Source: Coriobacteriia bacterium
GTDB taxonomy: Bacteria; Actinomycetota; Coriobacteriia; Anaerosomatales; PALSA-660
Direction: 5' to 3'
NCBI GenBank assembly: GCA_003133285.1
Contig: PKWR01000129.1
Span: 462-24,521, forward strand
DNA length: 24,060 nucleotides
The notes under the pieces were generated by a model, which made no database searches, was not told where the DNA came from, and saw only the letters and a list, made by a program, of their open reading frames with translations. The position numbers were made by a program, and so were the translations under genes. Every line of letters starts with the position of its first letter. Position 1 is the stretch's first letter. Positions 1 through 7,454 of this stretch are shown one piece after another.

Positions 1-333
1 TGGAACCTCGACCGTGCGATCTGGATCCTGCAGGGCAGGACCCGCGACATGGAGGTGTTCAGCGACTACAACTACGACGTCGGCGCCGTGCCCGGCTACT
101 CGACCTACGAGGTCCCGTACGTGATGCCGGTCCACGAGAACGGCGAGTGGAAGTACAAGAGCGTCGCGGGCCGCAAGCTCGACCGCCAGAAGGTCGAGGA
201 CTGGAAGACGAAGTTCTTCACGCTCGAAGGCTGGGACACCAAGACGGGCTGGCCCACGCGCACGACCCTGTCCAAGCTCGGTCTCGACAACGTCGCAGAC
301 GAGCTCGAAGCGAACAAGAAGCTCGGAAGCTAG
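1..333 (+). CDS. Aldehyde:ferredoxin oxidoreductase family protein, C-terminal part (5' end outside window)
   Basis: The frame is open from the first base and ends at TAG 331-333, so only the last 110 residues are present. The end matches the C-terminal domain of tungsten/molybdenum-pterin aldehyde:ferredoxin oxidoreductases: a start resembling the WNLxRA helix, then LEGWDTKTGWPTR followed by LSKLGLDNVADEL, a hallmark of the family's last helices. Known family members oxidise aldehydes (or related substrates) with ferredoxin in the cytoplasm of anaerobes. The pterin- and FeS-binding residues lie upstream of the window, so substrate class cannot be judged. The stop codon abuts the ribosome binding site of the next gene, which suggests co-transcription and coupling. 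Family assignment is firm; subfamily is open. Confidence 0.85.
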   Translation, partial: WNLDRAIWILQGRTRDMEVFSDYNYDVGAVPGYSTYEVPYVMPVHENGEWKYKSVAGRKLDRQKVEDWKTKFFTLEGWDTKTGWPTRTTLSKLGLDNVADELEANKKLGS

Positions 334-347
334 TGGAGGCGCACGCG

Positions 348-764
348 ATGACAATCACGTTGGGCGAGCCGACGCCGGAATCGGCGGCAAGGCTTCTCGG
401 TGAGGTCGTGTTCGAGAAGCGCCTGGTCGGCACCAAGATGAGCGCCATGGGTGGAGCCAATCCTCTCCCGTTGTTCAGTCTGGAGGAAGTCACTGACTTC
501 ATTCACATAGACGACTACGAGACCGCGCTGATGAGCAAGTCGGCGACCGTGGGATACATAGAGCCTTCGGCGCTCGCTCGCTGGGTGTCGGAGGTCCTCG
601 GGGACGAGGGGCTCGCAGCCGCGATACTCGAGCGCGCCGCGGAGGGCGACAACTACGGCTCTGTTGCGATGCCGATCAAGGAACTGCTCCTGGAGCGTAT
701 CCAGCAGTGCCGCGAGGTGCTCGCACCTGTCGAACCCGGTCGGGACCGACCGGCGGACGACTAG
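348..764 (+). CDS. Uncharacterised 138-residue protein downstream of the aldehyde oxidoreductase
   Basis: I do not recognise this protein. The ATG at 348 has a good Shine-Dalgarno (GGAGG, 335-339, 8-base spacer). An in-frame GTG at 333 overlapping the previous stop is possible but less well supported. The product is acidic, mostly helical in appearance, with one cysteine near the C-terminus and no transmembrane segment or signal peptide, so it is probably cytoplasmic. The central part (DYETALMSKSATVGYIEP, roughly residues 60-80) and a hydrophobic helical stretch after it look like a folded domain. The 14-base gap from the oxidoreductase gene suggests a partner or accessory role for that enzyme, but this is inference from position only. 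A strong hairpin follows the stop. Confidence 0.75.
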   Translation: MTITLGEPTPESAARLLGEVVFEKRLVGTKMSAMGGANPLPLFSLEEVTDFIHIDDYETALMSKSATVGYIEPSALARWVSEVLGDEGLAAAILERAAEGDNYGSVAMPIKELLLERIQQCREVLAPVEPGRDRPADD

Positions 765-774
765 CACAGCCGAC

Positions 775-808
775 CGGGTGGCCACCGCCTCGAAGCGGTG
801 GCCACCCG
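775..808 (+). terminator. Perfect 14-bp hairpin after the oxidoreductase/unknown pair
   Basis: CGGGTGGCCACCGC (775-788) pairs perfectly with GCGGTGGCCACCCG (795-808) around a six-base loop CTCGAA. No T-tract follows. Its place 10 bases after a stop codon fits a GC-rich terminator or an mRNA-stabilising 3' end, and separates the upstream pair from the radical SAM gene. Confidence 0.6.
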
Positions 809-848
809 AGGCCCGGCTCCGCGCGGTCACCCGAGGGAGCAGCACGGA

Positions 849-2132
849 ATGGACGTCATCCTCTTCAACGCACCGGTCACGGTCCGCAACGAGCACGCGC
901 GGCTCTCGCCGCCGCTCGGGTTGGCCTACCTGGCTTCGGCCCTGCGGGCGGACGGCCGCACCGTCAGCGCGGTCGACTTCAACGTCAGCGGTCTGAATCT
1001 GCGACGCGTCGACTCGATCATCGCCTACGACAAGCCGGCGATCGTCGGCATCTCGGCGATGACGGAGACCTATCCCAACGCACTTGCGATCGCGCGACGG
1101 GTCAAGGAGCTCGCACCGAAGACCGTGGTGGTCCTCGGCGGCGCGCATCCGACGATCCTGCCGCAGGCGGTCGTTGCGGAGGACGGAGTGGACTACGTCA
1201 TCGCGGGTGCGGGCGAACAGGGGCTCGCGCGTCTCGCGGCCTTCGTGCTCGAAGGTGAGGGATCTCCCGGTGACATCCCCGGACTCGCGTGGCGCGACGG
1301 CGACACCGTCCGCGCGAACCCCCGGGCCGCGCTCTCGGATCCCGACGAGTTGCCGCGCCCCGCCCGCGATCTCTTCCCGACCGAGTTCTACCGCGACAAA
1401 TGGAACGTGCTCACGGCGACCGGCAGTTGTCCGTTCCGCTGTCCCTTCTGCTCCGCCGGTTCGTTGTGGCAGGGCCGCAGGCGCATGCGCAGTCCCGGGA
1501 GCATCGCCGCAGAGCTGCGGGACCTGTCCGCGGACCACGGCGTCGACCGCGTCTTCTTCACCGACGACCTGTTCACGATGGACAAGGCCTGGGTGCGCGA
1601 ACTGGCGCAGGAACTGCGCAACCTGGAGCGCCCCGTCGAATGGGGCTGCGCGACCAGGGTCGACCAGGTGGACGCGGAGCTGCTGCGCGTCATGGCGGAG
1701 GCCGGTTGCGACGGTATCCAGTTCGGCGTGGAGTCGGGTTCCCAACGGATCCTCGACTCGGTGAAGGGCATCGACAAGGCGGAGGTGCTCGAGGCGATTC
1801 GGTCGGCGGTGGCCGTCGGCATCGATACCGTCTCCTCGTTCATGGTGCCGTTCCCCGAGGACACGCGGGAGACGCTGGCGGAGTCCCACGCGTTCATGCG
1901 CGAGGTGCGCGACGCGGGCAGCCGCATCTTCCTCTCCTACACGTGCCCGTACCCCGGGACGGTCTTTCACGACAAGGCGGACGAGCTCGGCCTCCACATC
2001 CTGAGCGACCGCTGGGACGAGTACGACGCCAAGCACGTGGTGATGGAGACGCGCCATCTGAGCGCCGGCGAGATCGAGTCGATCGTCTCCGACATGGCCG
2101 GGGACCTGGGTCTGCTGAAGAGCGTGGGCTGA
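849..2132 (+). CDS. B12-binding domain radical SAM protein
   Basis: The protein has 427 residues from ATG 849, chosen because GAGGGAG (833-839) lies 9 bases upstream and translation from here begins with the usual hydrophobic strand (MDVILFNAP). Residues 1-135 form a cobalamin-binding-like Rossmann domain, with PPLGLAYLASALR, VGISAMTETYPNAL and VVLGGAHPTILP as landmarks. It lacks a DxHxxG motif, as many B12-radical SAM proteins do. The radical SAM cluster motif CxxxCxxC is C194, C198, C201. Later blocks FFTDDLFTMDK and GCDGIQFGVESGS are typical of the class B (Elp3-like) SAM barrel. The family does methylations, cyclisations and other radical chemistry; the substrate cannot be read from sequence. 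Upstream lies a hairpin, so it is probably its own unit. Confidence 0.85.
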   Translation: MDVILFNAPVTVRNEHARLSPPLGLAYLASALRADGRTVSAVDFNVSGLNLRRVDSIIAYDKPAIVGISAMTETYPNALAIARRVKELAPKTVVVLGGAHPTILPQAVVAEDGVDYVIAGAGEQGLARLAAFVLEGEGSPGDIPGLAWRDGDTVRANPRAALSDPDELPRPARDLFPTEFYRDKWNVLTATGSCPFRCPFCSAGSLWQGRRRMRSPGSIAAELRDLSADHGVDRVFFTDDLFTMDKAWVRELAQELRNLERPVEWGCATRVDQVDAELLRVMAEAGCDGIQFGVESGSQRILDSVKGIDKAEVLEAIRSAVAVGIDTVSSFMVPFPEDTRETLAESHAFMREVRDAGSRIFLSYTCPYPGTVFHDKADELGLHILSDRWDEYDAKHVVMETRHLSAGEIESIVSDMAGDLGLLKSVG

Positions 2133-2160
2133 GAGCCGCGTTCGAGCTGTATGAGCTGCC

Positions 2161-2235
2161 AAGAGGGCAGGGCGATCTCGTTCCTGCTGTGCCGGCACGG
2201 GGCGGCAAAACCCTCCTTGCGCGTTCTGCCCTCTT
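2161..2235. repeat. 10-bp inverted repeat between convergent genes
   Basis: AAGAGGGCAG (2161-2170) is perfectly complementary to CTGCCCTCTT (2226-2235), enclosing 55 bases that contain the palindrome GTGCCGGCAC (2189-2198). It lies between the ends of the radical SAM gene (plus) and the cation exchanger gene (minus). The simplest reading is a bidirectional terminator or 3'-end structure. A small structured RNA is possible but I could not match it to any class. Confidence 0.4.
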
Positions 2236-2252
2236 CTCAGCAGGCCGACGTT

Positions 2253-3308
2253 CTAGCCGGGGATCCTGCCCAGGCCGACCATGCCGATCACGATCAGCAC
2301 GAGCACGATGATCGAGTCGATGCCGACGCGCCAATGGTTCTTCTCGGGTCGCACGATCACGCTCGTCGCGTACACCATGGTGACGAGGATGCCGAGCCCC
2401 GCCAGCCAACTGTTCTGCGCGCCAGCCGCAGCCAAGGTCGCCTTTCCGGCCAGCACGTCGGCGAGCAGGAAGAGGCACACCTGGAAGGCGTTGCCCCCGA
2501 AGATGTCGCCCATCACGAGCTGGTTGTCTCCGAGGCGCGCCGCCGTGATGCCGGTGGCGATCTCGGGCAGGGCGCTCGCGATCGAAAGCACGGTCGCGCC
2601 GAAGATGACGCCGCCGATGCCGTAGTTGTTGGCCAGCTGCGCACCGCTCTGCATCAGCGCGACGCCCGCTCCCAAGGTCACCGCGGAGCCCGCGACGAAG
2701 ATGGCGACGATCCGACCGGTCACCAGCTTCGCGTACGGGTGGACGACGACGGGATGCGGGACCCTGCGGTGGGGACGCCCCGGACGGCTGCCCGGCATGA
2801 CGATCTCCCACTTCGGCGCGGTCCGCACGCGGTTGATCACGAGCATGCCGAAGAGCCACACGATCACGATGGCGATCGATGCGGGGCTGACCCCGAACAC
2901 GACCGTCGTCGGCGGCAGGAGCGCTCCGAGCATGGCGAGCGCGGTCACGCCGACCACGAGCGAGGCCTCGAGCACCGGGATGAGCGAGCCCACGAGGTAG
3001 CTGAGCGGCTTCTTCTCGGTCACGAAGTAGTCGCAGATGACGAGCACGGCCGTCTGGATCGCGATCCCGCCGAGCAGGTTGCCGGCCGCGATGTCCAGCC
3101 GGTGGGCGAGCGCGGCGCTGACGGTGATCGCGAGCTCGGGAAGGCTGCCGGAGATGGCGAGCAGGATCATCCCGCCGAACGCCTCGCCGAGCTTCCAGCG
3201 CTCGTCGAGCGCATCGGTGGCGCGCGAAAGGAACACGCCCGCGATCCACGTCGCCGCGGCGCCTGCCGCGAAGATGAGCACCAGCAGCGGGTTCGAGAGG
3301 GCGTTCAC
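2253..3308 (-). CDS. CaCA-family sodium/calcium (cation) exchanger
   Basis: The protein has 351 residues and is nearly all hydrophobic, with about ten transmembrane helices. It carries the two inverted alpha-repeats of the calcium:cation antiporter family: repeat 1 at about residues 44-86 (LAISGSLPELAITVSAAL, then GNLLGG) and repeat 2 at about 225-275 (LSIASALPEIATG, then GDIFGGNAFQ). The acidic residues in the SLPE and ALPE motifs are the usual ion-binding positions. A soluble loop sits mid-protein (about 165-200, rich in Arg and Pro). The start is GTG at 3308-3306, overlapping the larE stop by four bases (GTGA), so translation is probably coupled. The ion could be Ca2+ or another divalent cation; exchange for Na+ or H+ is by family analogy. 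Confidence 0.85.
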   Translation of the reverse strand: MNALSNPLLVLIFAAGAAATWIAGVFLSRATDALDERWKLGEAFGGMILLAISGSLPELAITVSAALAHRLDIAAGNLLGGIAIQTAVLVICDYFVTEKKPLSYLVGSLIPVLEASLVVGVTALAMLGALLPPTTVVFGVSPASIAIVIVWLFGMLVINRVRTAPKWEIVMPGSRPGRPHRRVPHPVVVHPYAKLVTGRIVAIFVAGSAVTLGAGVALMQSGAQLANNYGIGGVIFGATVLSIASALPEIATGITAARLGDNQLVMGDIFGGNAFQVCLFLLADVLAGKATLAAAGAQNSWLAGLGILVTMVYATSVIVRPEKNHWRVGIDSIIVLVLIVIGMVGLGRIPG

Positions 3309-4126
3309 GCGCGGTCACGCTCCTCGAGCGTCTCGTTGAGGGACCCGGTCCGGTAGCCGTCGAGGTCCAGCGTCGCGTATGCGAAACCGGCCGACCTCAG
3401 GGCCGCCGACAGTTCGCGGCGCAACGTCCAGGCCGTCTCGAGCTCGCCGGGCTCGACCTCGAGGCGCGCGACGTCGCCGTGTGAGCGCACGCGGAACTGG
3501 CCGAGCCCCAGCGCGCGGACGCCGTCCTCGGCCGCTCTCACGCGCGTGAGCCCGACGCGATCGATCGGCGTGCCGTAGGGGAAGCGCGAGGCGAGGCACG
3601 CCATCGACGGCTTGTCGGCCGTCGGCAGACCCAGCTCCCGCGAGATCGCGCGGATGTCGTCCTTGGTCAGCCCCGCGTCCTGGAGCGGACTGACGACTCC
3701 CAGCTCCACGGCCGCGCGGCGCCCCGGCCGGTGGTCCGCCAGGTCGTCCGCGTTGCTGCCGTCCGCGACGAAGGCGAGGCCCCGGGTGCGCGCGACCTCG
3801 CACAGCAGCCCGAACACCTCCTGCTTGCAGTGGTAGCACCGGTCGGGAGGGTTCGTGGCGAAGGCGGGGGAGTCCAGCGCGTCCGTCTCGACCTCGAGAA
3901 GGTCCAGTCCCAGCTCCTCGGCGGTGGCGCGCGCGGACTCGGTCTCCGTGCGGGGGTAGATCTCGGACACGGCGAGGACGGCGAGCATGTGCTCGCCCAG
4001 CACGTCACGCGCGACGAAGGCCAGCAGCGTCGAGTCCACGCCGCCGGAGTAGGCCACGAGCACACTGTCCAGCTGCGCGATCCGTTCGCGCAGGGCGTCG
4101 TACTTCAGCGCAGCCGTAGGATCCAA
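3305..4126 (-). CDS. larE: LarE-like ATP-dependent sacrificial sulfur transferase
   Basis: The protein has 273 residues from a TTG start (4126-4124). TTG is preferred because AGGAGG (4135-4140) sits 8 bases upstream and the resulting length matches the LarE family. The PP-loop ATP-binding motif SGGVDST is at residues 27-33, CYHCK at 97-101, a DGSN motif at 122-125, and the family block MACLASR with Cys177. Known LarE proteins adenylate and sulfurate a pyridinium dinucleotide to make the nickel-pincer cofactor of lactate racemase. Cys177 is at about the position of the sacrificial cysteine of the Lactobacillus enzyme; the additional CxxC cysteines also fit cluster-using LarE variants. No larA, larB or larC lies in the window, so the cofactor target is unknown. 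The gene follows pduO by 29 bases and overlaps the exchanger gene. Confidence 0.85.
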   Translation of the reverse strand: MDPTAALKYDALRERIAQLDSVLVAYSGGVDSTLLAFVARDVLGEHMLAVLAVSEIYPRTETESARATAEELGLDLLEVETDALDSPAFATNPPDRCYHCKQEVFGLLCEVARTRGLAFVADGSNADDLADHRPGRRAAVELGVVSPLQDAGLTKDDIRAISRELGLPTADKPSMACLASRFPYGTPIDRVGLTRVRAAEDGVRALGLGQFRVRSHGDVARLEVEPGELETAWTLRRELSAALRSAGFAYATLDLDGYRTGSLNETLEERDRA

Positions 4127-4155
4127 GAGAAGGTCCTCCTCGGGAGGGTGGTGAG

Positions 4156-4707
4156 CTAGTACGTGGGGCGCTCGAGGTCGGGGTGCCAGGCGCACTCGCT
4201 GCCGGCCCCCACCCAGCGGGCGGCCACGTACAGCAGGTCGCTCGCTCGGTTCAGGAAAGCCAGTACCTCGGCGTCGACCGGGTCGGACTCGCTAAGCGCC
4301 ACCGCCTTGCGTTCCGCGCGGCGGACGGCCGCGCGCGCGACGTGCAGCCGCGCGGAGGCCTCGTCGCATCCGGGGAGCACGAAGCCGGCGAAGCCGCCGG
4401 TCCGGCGGCTGTAGTGGTCGATGGTAGCCTCGAGCGCTGCGACGTCGGCGGCGTCGACCTGAGGCGAGCCGCTGGGGGGCTTCGGGCCCAAGGCGCAGGC
4501 GGCGCAGTTGAACAGGCGGTGCTGCAGGAACTCCAGAGCGGTGTCCAGCCCGCTATCGAGCACATGGGAGCGCGCGAAGCCGATCAGGCAGTTCGCCTCG
4601 TCCAGAGCGCCGTAGAACTCGACGTGTGGGTCGGACTTCAAGACGCGCTTCCCGCCGACGATCGAGGTCGAGCCGTCGTCGCCTGTGCGCGTGTAGATGT
4701 CGGGCAT
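4156..4707 (-). CDS. pduO: PduO-type cob(I)alamin adenosyltransferase
   Basis: The protein has 183 residues starting at ATG 4707. It transfers the adenosyl group of ATP to cob(I)alamin or a corrinoid precursor, giving coenzyme B12. Family marks are the N-terminal ATP-binding block YTRTGDDGST (residues 5-14), the strand with FYGALDEANCLIGFARS, the helix with RRAER (about 129-133) and FLNRASDLLYVAARW near the C-terminus. Length is normal for the family. Spacing to larE is short (29 bases) and the same strand suggests an operon pduO-larE-exchanger. The adjacent radical SAM protein also uses a corrinoid, though on the other strand. A GGGAG-like ribosome binding site lies just upstream. Assignment is firm; the physiological corrinoid is not determinable here. 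Confidence 0.92.
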   Translation of the reverse strand: MPDIYTRTGDDGSTSIVGGKRVLKSDPHVEFYGALDEANCLIGFARSHVLDSGLDTALEFLQHRLFNCAACALGPKPPSGSPQVDAADVAALEATIDHYSRRTGGFAGFVLPGCDEASARLHVARAAVRRAERKAVALSESDPVDAEVLAFLNRASDLLYVAARWVGAGSECAWHPDLERPTY

Positions 4708-4737
4708 GAGGGCTCCCGGTCGCTGCGTCGGATCGGT

Positions 4738-4767
4738 CGTGCGGTACGTTCACATCGTACCCGCACG
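4738..4767 (-). terminator. Hairpin between glnD and pduO
   Basis: On the plus strand CGTGCGGTACG (4738-4748) pairs with CGTACCCGCACG (4756-4767) with one bulged C around a 7-base loop. It sits 6 bases past the glnD stop and 30 bases before the pduO start. There is no T-tract. It probably ends or attenuates the amt-glnB-glnD transcript. Confidence 0.5.
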
Positions 4768-4773
4768 CCGCCG

Positions 4774-7083
4774 TCAGCGCGTGGTGGCGGCGACCTGGAT
4801 GCGCTCCCTGATACGCATCGCGAGGTGTCCGAGCGCTCCAGCGTCGGTGACCGGCTCCCCGGACTCGTCGGTGGCGTGGAACACGTCGTTGGCGACGCCG
4901 CTCCGGGTGACGGCGCGCGCCCACGTGAGACGCAGGCCCGTGTCGGCGAACGCGCGGGAGATGTCGTAGAGCAGGCCGGGCCGGTCTGCGGCGCGCACGC
5001 GGACCGCGGTGGCGTAGGCGCCTGTGTCTTCGACCCGCACCAGCGTGCGCGCACGTGCGCGCGGCGGATAGTGGCGCTTGCGCTCGGCCAGGCGGGTCGC
5101 GAGCCCGGCGGGATCGGCCAGGCCTGCGCCCAGATGGCGCTGGAACGCGGCCCACGTGGACGTGTCGATCCCGGCGCGGGTGTCCGAGCGCACCACGAAG
5201 ACGTCGAGCGCGACCCCGCCGTGCGCGTCCCATGCGTCGGCGGCATGGATGTCGAGTCCCGACAGGCACAGGGCGCCGCACAGCGTCGCGAAGAGGCCGG
5301 GACGGTCCGGGGCGGCGACGCTGACGCGCCACGTGCCGGACGTGGGCCCGCCGGCAACGGCGACCGCGAACGCGTTCGGAAGCCCGCTGCCCGCGACCTC
5401 GGCGACGAGCCCGGCGTGGCTCACCACGGCTTCGGGCGCGACCGCGGCGAGGTAGCGCAGCGGGGCCCGGAGGACGAAGGCGGCTGCGCGCGCCGACGGC
5501 TGTTCACCCAGGAGGGCCAACGCGGCGGCGCGTGTGACCTCCGCCCTGTCGACCGTACCGGCGCTCGCGAACGAGCCCGAGAGGGAGGCGCGCAGGCGGT
5601 CGGCCAGCTCGCCGACGAGCGCCGCGTGCCACGCACTCCAGGCGCCCGGTCCCGTCGCCAACGCGTCGGCCGCGGTGAGCACGAACAGGGAGTCGACGAG
5701 GTCGCGGCGTGGGACGAGCGCGGCCGTGCGCACGATCACGTCCTCGTCGTGGATATCGCGCCCCGCGGCGGTCTCGGCGAGCAGCAGGTGCTCGCGCACG
5801 AGCAGGGCCGCGTCGTCCACCTGCTCGGGCGCGAGACCGAAGCGGACGCCGAGGGTGCGGACCGCGGCCTCGCCGCGTTCGGCGTGACCCGGGCCGCGCT
5901 GCGACTTGCCCACGTCGTGCAGGAAGGCCGCGGTCAGGAGCGGGCGCCGGTCCCCCGTGCCCTCGAGCGCTCGCATGATGTCGGGCTGGGTGCTCGCGCT
6001 CGCGATCGTGGTGGCGCACCGCAGGCAGTGCGCGCCGACGGTGAAGGCGTGCGACAGCGCCGGCCGGCGCACGTGCATGAGCTCGCCGAAGGCGGGTGCG
6101 AGGTCGTCGAGCAGTCCCGCCCACGCGGCCTCCTCCAGCGAAGGCAGCGCGTCATCGCCGCGGTCGAGCAGGCCGAACAGACCCTCGCCCTCGATTGCCG
6201 CCGGCGCACCCAGGCGCGGGTCGAAAGCGGTCGGTTGGCCGGCGAGCCTTCCGCGGACCCGGCGCGTAAGGTGATGCACGTCGGCCAGCGCGCCCTGCAG
6301 CGCCTCGGCGTCGAGCCCGGACTCCTCCGCCTCCTCGATCGTGAGCGTGGCGGACGCGCGCGGCGCCGCGCGATGCACCACCCAGCGGCCCGCGTCCAGC
6401 AGACCGGCAGCGCGGTCGAGCGCCTCGACCTCGCGCTCGCCCAGCAGGCCGAGCCTGCACAGAGCGGCCGGTCCCGGCTGCGGCGCGCCGCTGAGAACGG
6501 CTGCGAGCCACGTGAGCTCGTCGAGGTCGCGCCGCCCGCCCGCACCGTCCTTGAGGTCGGGCTCGAGCAGGTAGGGGGAGCTCGGGCGTTCGCGGGCGGT
6601 CAGCGCGGGGACGAGCTTGCGCGAGCGCTTGTACGCGCCGGCTGCAGCCTCCGCCAGCACCCGCTGCCCGAGCGCCGCGTCGCCGCACAGCACGCGGCCG
6701 GTCAGCGTGGCGGTGAGCGTCTCGAGGTCGTCGCGGACCGCACGCTCGTGATCGCGACGCGATCGCACCTGATGGCCGACCGAGAGGCCTGCGTCCCACA
6801 GCGGGTAGAGCACGCCGGTCAGGGCGGGCCGCAGCTCGTTCGCGGGCGCGTCGGTCACCACCAGGAGGTCGAGGTCGGAGTGCGGCAGCAGCCGGTGCGC
6901 GCCCCAGCCGCCGAGCGCGAGCACGGCCCACGGCGAGCGAAGGGGAGACAGGGCCGTCTCCGCGAGCGCGGAGACGGCCCTGTCGGTCAGGTCGCTGAGA
7001 GCACGGGCGGCGTCGCTCCCCGGTGTCGCCGAGGAGACGAGCTCCGTCCTCTGCGCGAGGAAGCCCGCGACGTCGGCGCCCAC
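4774..7083 (-). CDS. glnD: PII uridylyl/adenylyltransferase and removing enzyme GlnD
   Basis: The protein has 769 residues, shorter than the roughly 890 of the enteric enzyme. Domain order is that of GlnD: nucleotidyltransferase with GGWG (58-61) and SDLDLL (Asp70, Asp72); a central helical region; an HD hydrolase domain with HDVGKS at about 389-394; then two ACT domains, each starting with a DRPGL motif (about 590 and 690), which sense glutamine in characterised GlnD. It modifies PII at Tyr51 when nitrogen is limiting and reverses this when glutamine is high; in actinobacteria the modification is usually adenylylation rather than uridylylation, which sequence alone does not settle. The GTG start lies 5 bases after the glnB stop without a clear Shine-Dalgarno, so translation is probably coupled to glnB. 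Confidence 0.93.
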   Translation of the reverse strand: MGADVAGFLAQRTELVSSATPGSDAARALSDLTDRAVSALAETALSPLRSPWAVLALGGWGAHRLLPHSDLDLLVVTDAPANELRPALTGVLYPLWDAGLSVGHQVRSRRDHERAVRDDLETLTATLTGRVLCGDAALGQRVLAEAAAGAYKRSRKLVPALTARERPSSPYLLEPDLKDGAGGRRDLDELTWLAAVLSGAPQPGPAALCRLGLLGEREVEALDRAAGLLDAGRWVVHRAAPRASATLTIEEAEESGLDAEALQGALADVHHLTRRVRGRLAGQPTAFDPRLGAPAAIEGEGLFGLLDRGDDALPSLEEAAWAGLLDDLAPAFGELMHVRRPALSHAFTVGAHCLRCATTIASASTQPDIMRALEGTGDRRPLLTAAFLHDVGKSQRGPGHAERGEAAVRTLGVRFGLAPEQVDDAALLVREHLLLAETAAGRDIHDEDVIVRTAALVPRRDLVDSLFVLTAADALATGPGAWSAWHAALVGELADRLRASLSGSFASAGTVDRAEVTRAAALALLGEQPSARAAAFVLRAPLRYLAAVAPEAVVSHAGLVAEVAGSGLPNAFAVAVAGGPTSGTWRVSVAAPDRPGLFATLCGALCLSGLDIHAADAWDAHGGVALDVFVVRSDTRAGIDTSTWAAFQRHLGAGLADPAGLATRLAERKRHYPPRARARTLVRVEDTGAYATAVRVRAADRPGLLYDISRAFADTGLRLTWARAVTRSGVANDVFHATDESGEPVTDAGALGHLAMRIRERIQVAATTR

Positions 7084-7088
7084 GGAGG

Positions 7089-7427
7089 CTAGAGCGCCTC
7101 GCTGCCGCGCTCGCCCGTGCGGATGCGGACGGCCCCTTCACAGTCGAAGGTGAAGACCTTGCCGTCGCCGATCCGGTCGGTGCGCGCAGCGTCCACGATC
7201 GCCTGCTCGACCTTCGGCGCGAGGTCGTCATCGACCACGATCTCGATCTTGGTCTTGGGCACGAAGTCGACGGTGTACTCGTTGCCGCGGTAGACCTCGG
7301 TGTGCCCCTTCTGGCGGCCGAATCCCTTGACCTCGTAGACCGTCATGCCGCTGATGCCGAGCGCCTGCAGGGCCTCTTTGACCTCGTCGAGCTTGTGCGG
7401 CTTGATGACCGCCTCGATCTTCTTCAT
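7089..7427 (-). CDS. glnB: Nitrogen regulatory protein P-II
   Basis: The protein has 112 residues, the standard PII length. It is a trimeric sensor of ATP/ADP and 2-oxoglutarate. The T-loop is intact, with Tyr51 in RGNEYTVDF, the residue that GlnD modifies. Gln39 (FGRQKG) and the B-loop TDRIGDGK, which bind 2-oxoglutarate and nucleotide, are present. The ATG at 7427 has GAGGAG 7 bases upstream. It lies 27 bases after amt and 5 bases before glnD, so by context it is a GlnK-type PII that binds and gates the adjacent ammonium transporter; the name glnB or glnK is a matter of convention. Confidence 0.96.
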   Translation of the reverse strand: MKKIEAVIKPHKLDEVKEALQALGISGMTVYEVKGFGRQKGHTEVYRGNEYTVDFVPKTKIEIVVDDDLAPKVEQAIVDAARTDRIGDGKVFTFDCEGAVRIRTGERGSEAL

Positions 7428-7454
7428 GGCTTGTCTCCTCGGTCGTCGCGTCGT

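Noticed and set aside
333..347. GTG at 333 as start of the unknown 138-residue gene
   Set aside because: The GGAGG that would serve as ribosome binding site lies after it, at the right distance for the ATG at 348.
330..2198. Long open frame on the minus strand opposite the unknown and radical SAM genes
   Set aside because: It is a shadow of the plus-strand genes in high-GC DNA; its translation is low-complexity and Arg/His/Asp-rich with no recognisable domain.
4183..7092. 969-codon open frame on the plus strand opposite pduO and glnD
   Set aside because: It is antisense to two confidently identified genes and its product has repetitive Ala/Arg/Gly/Glu composition without domains.
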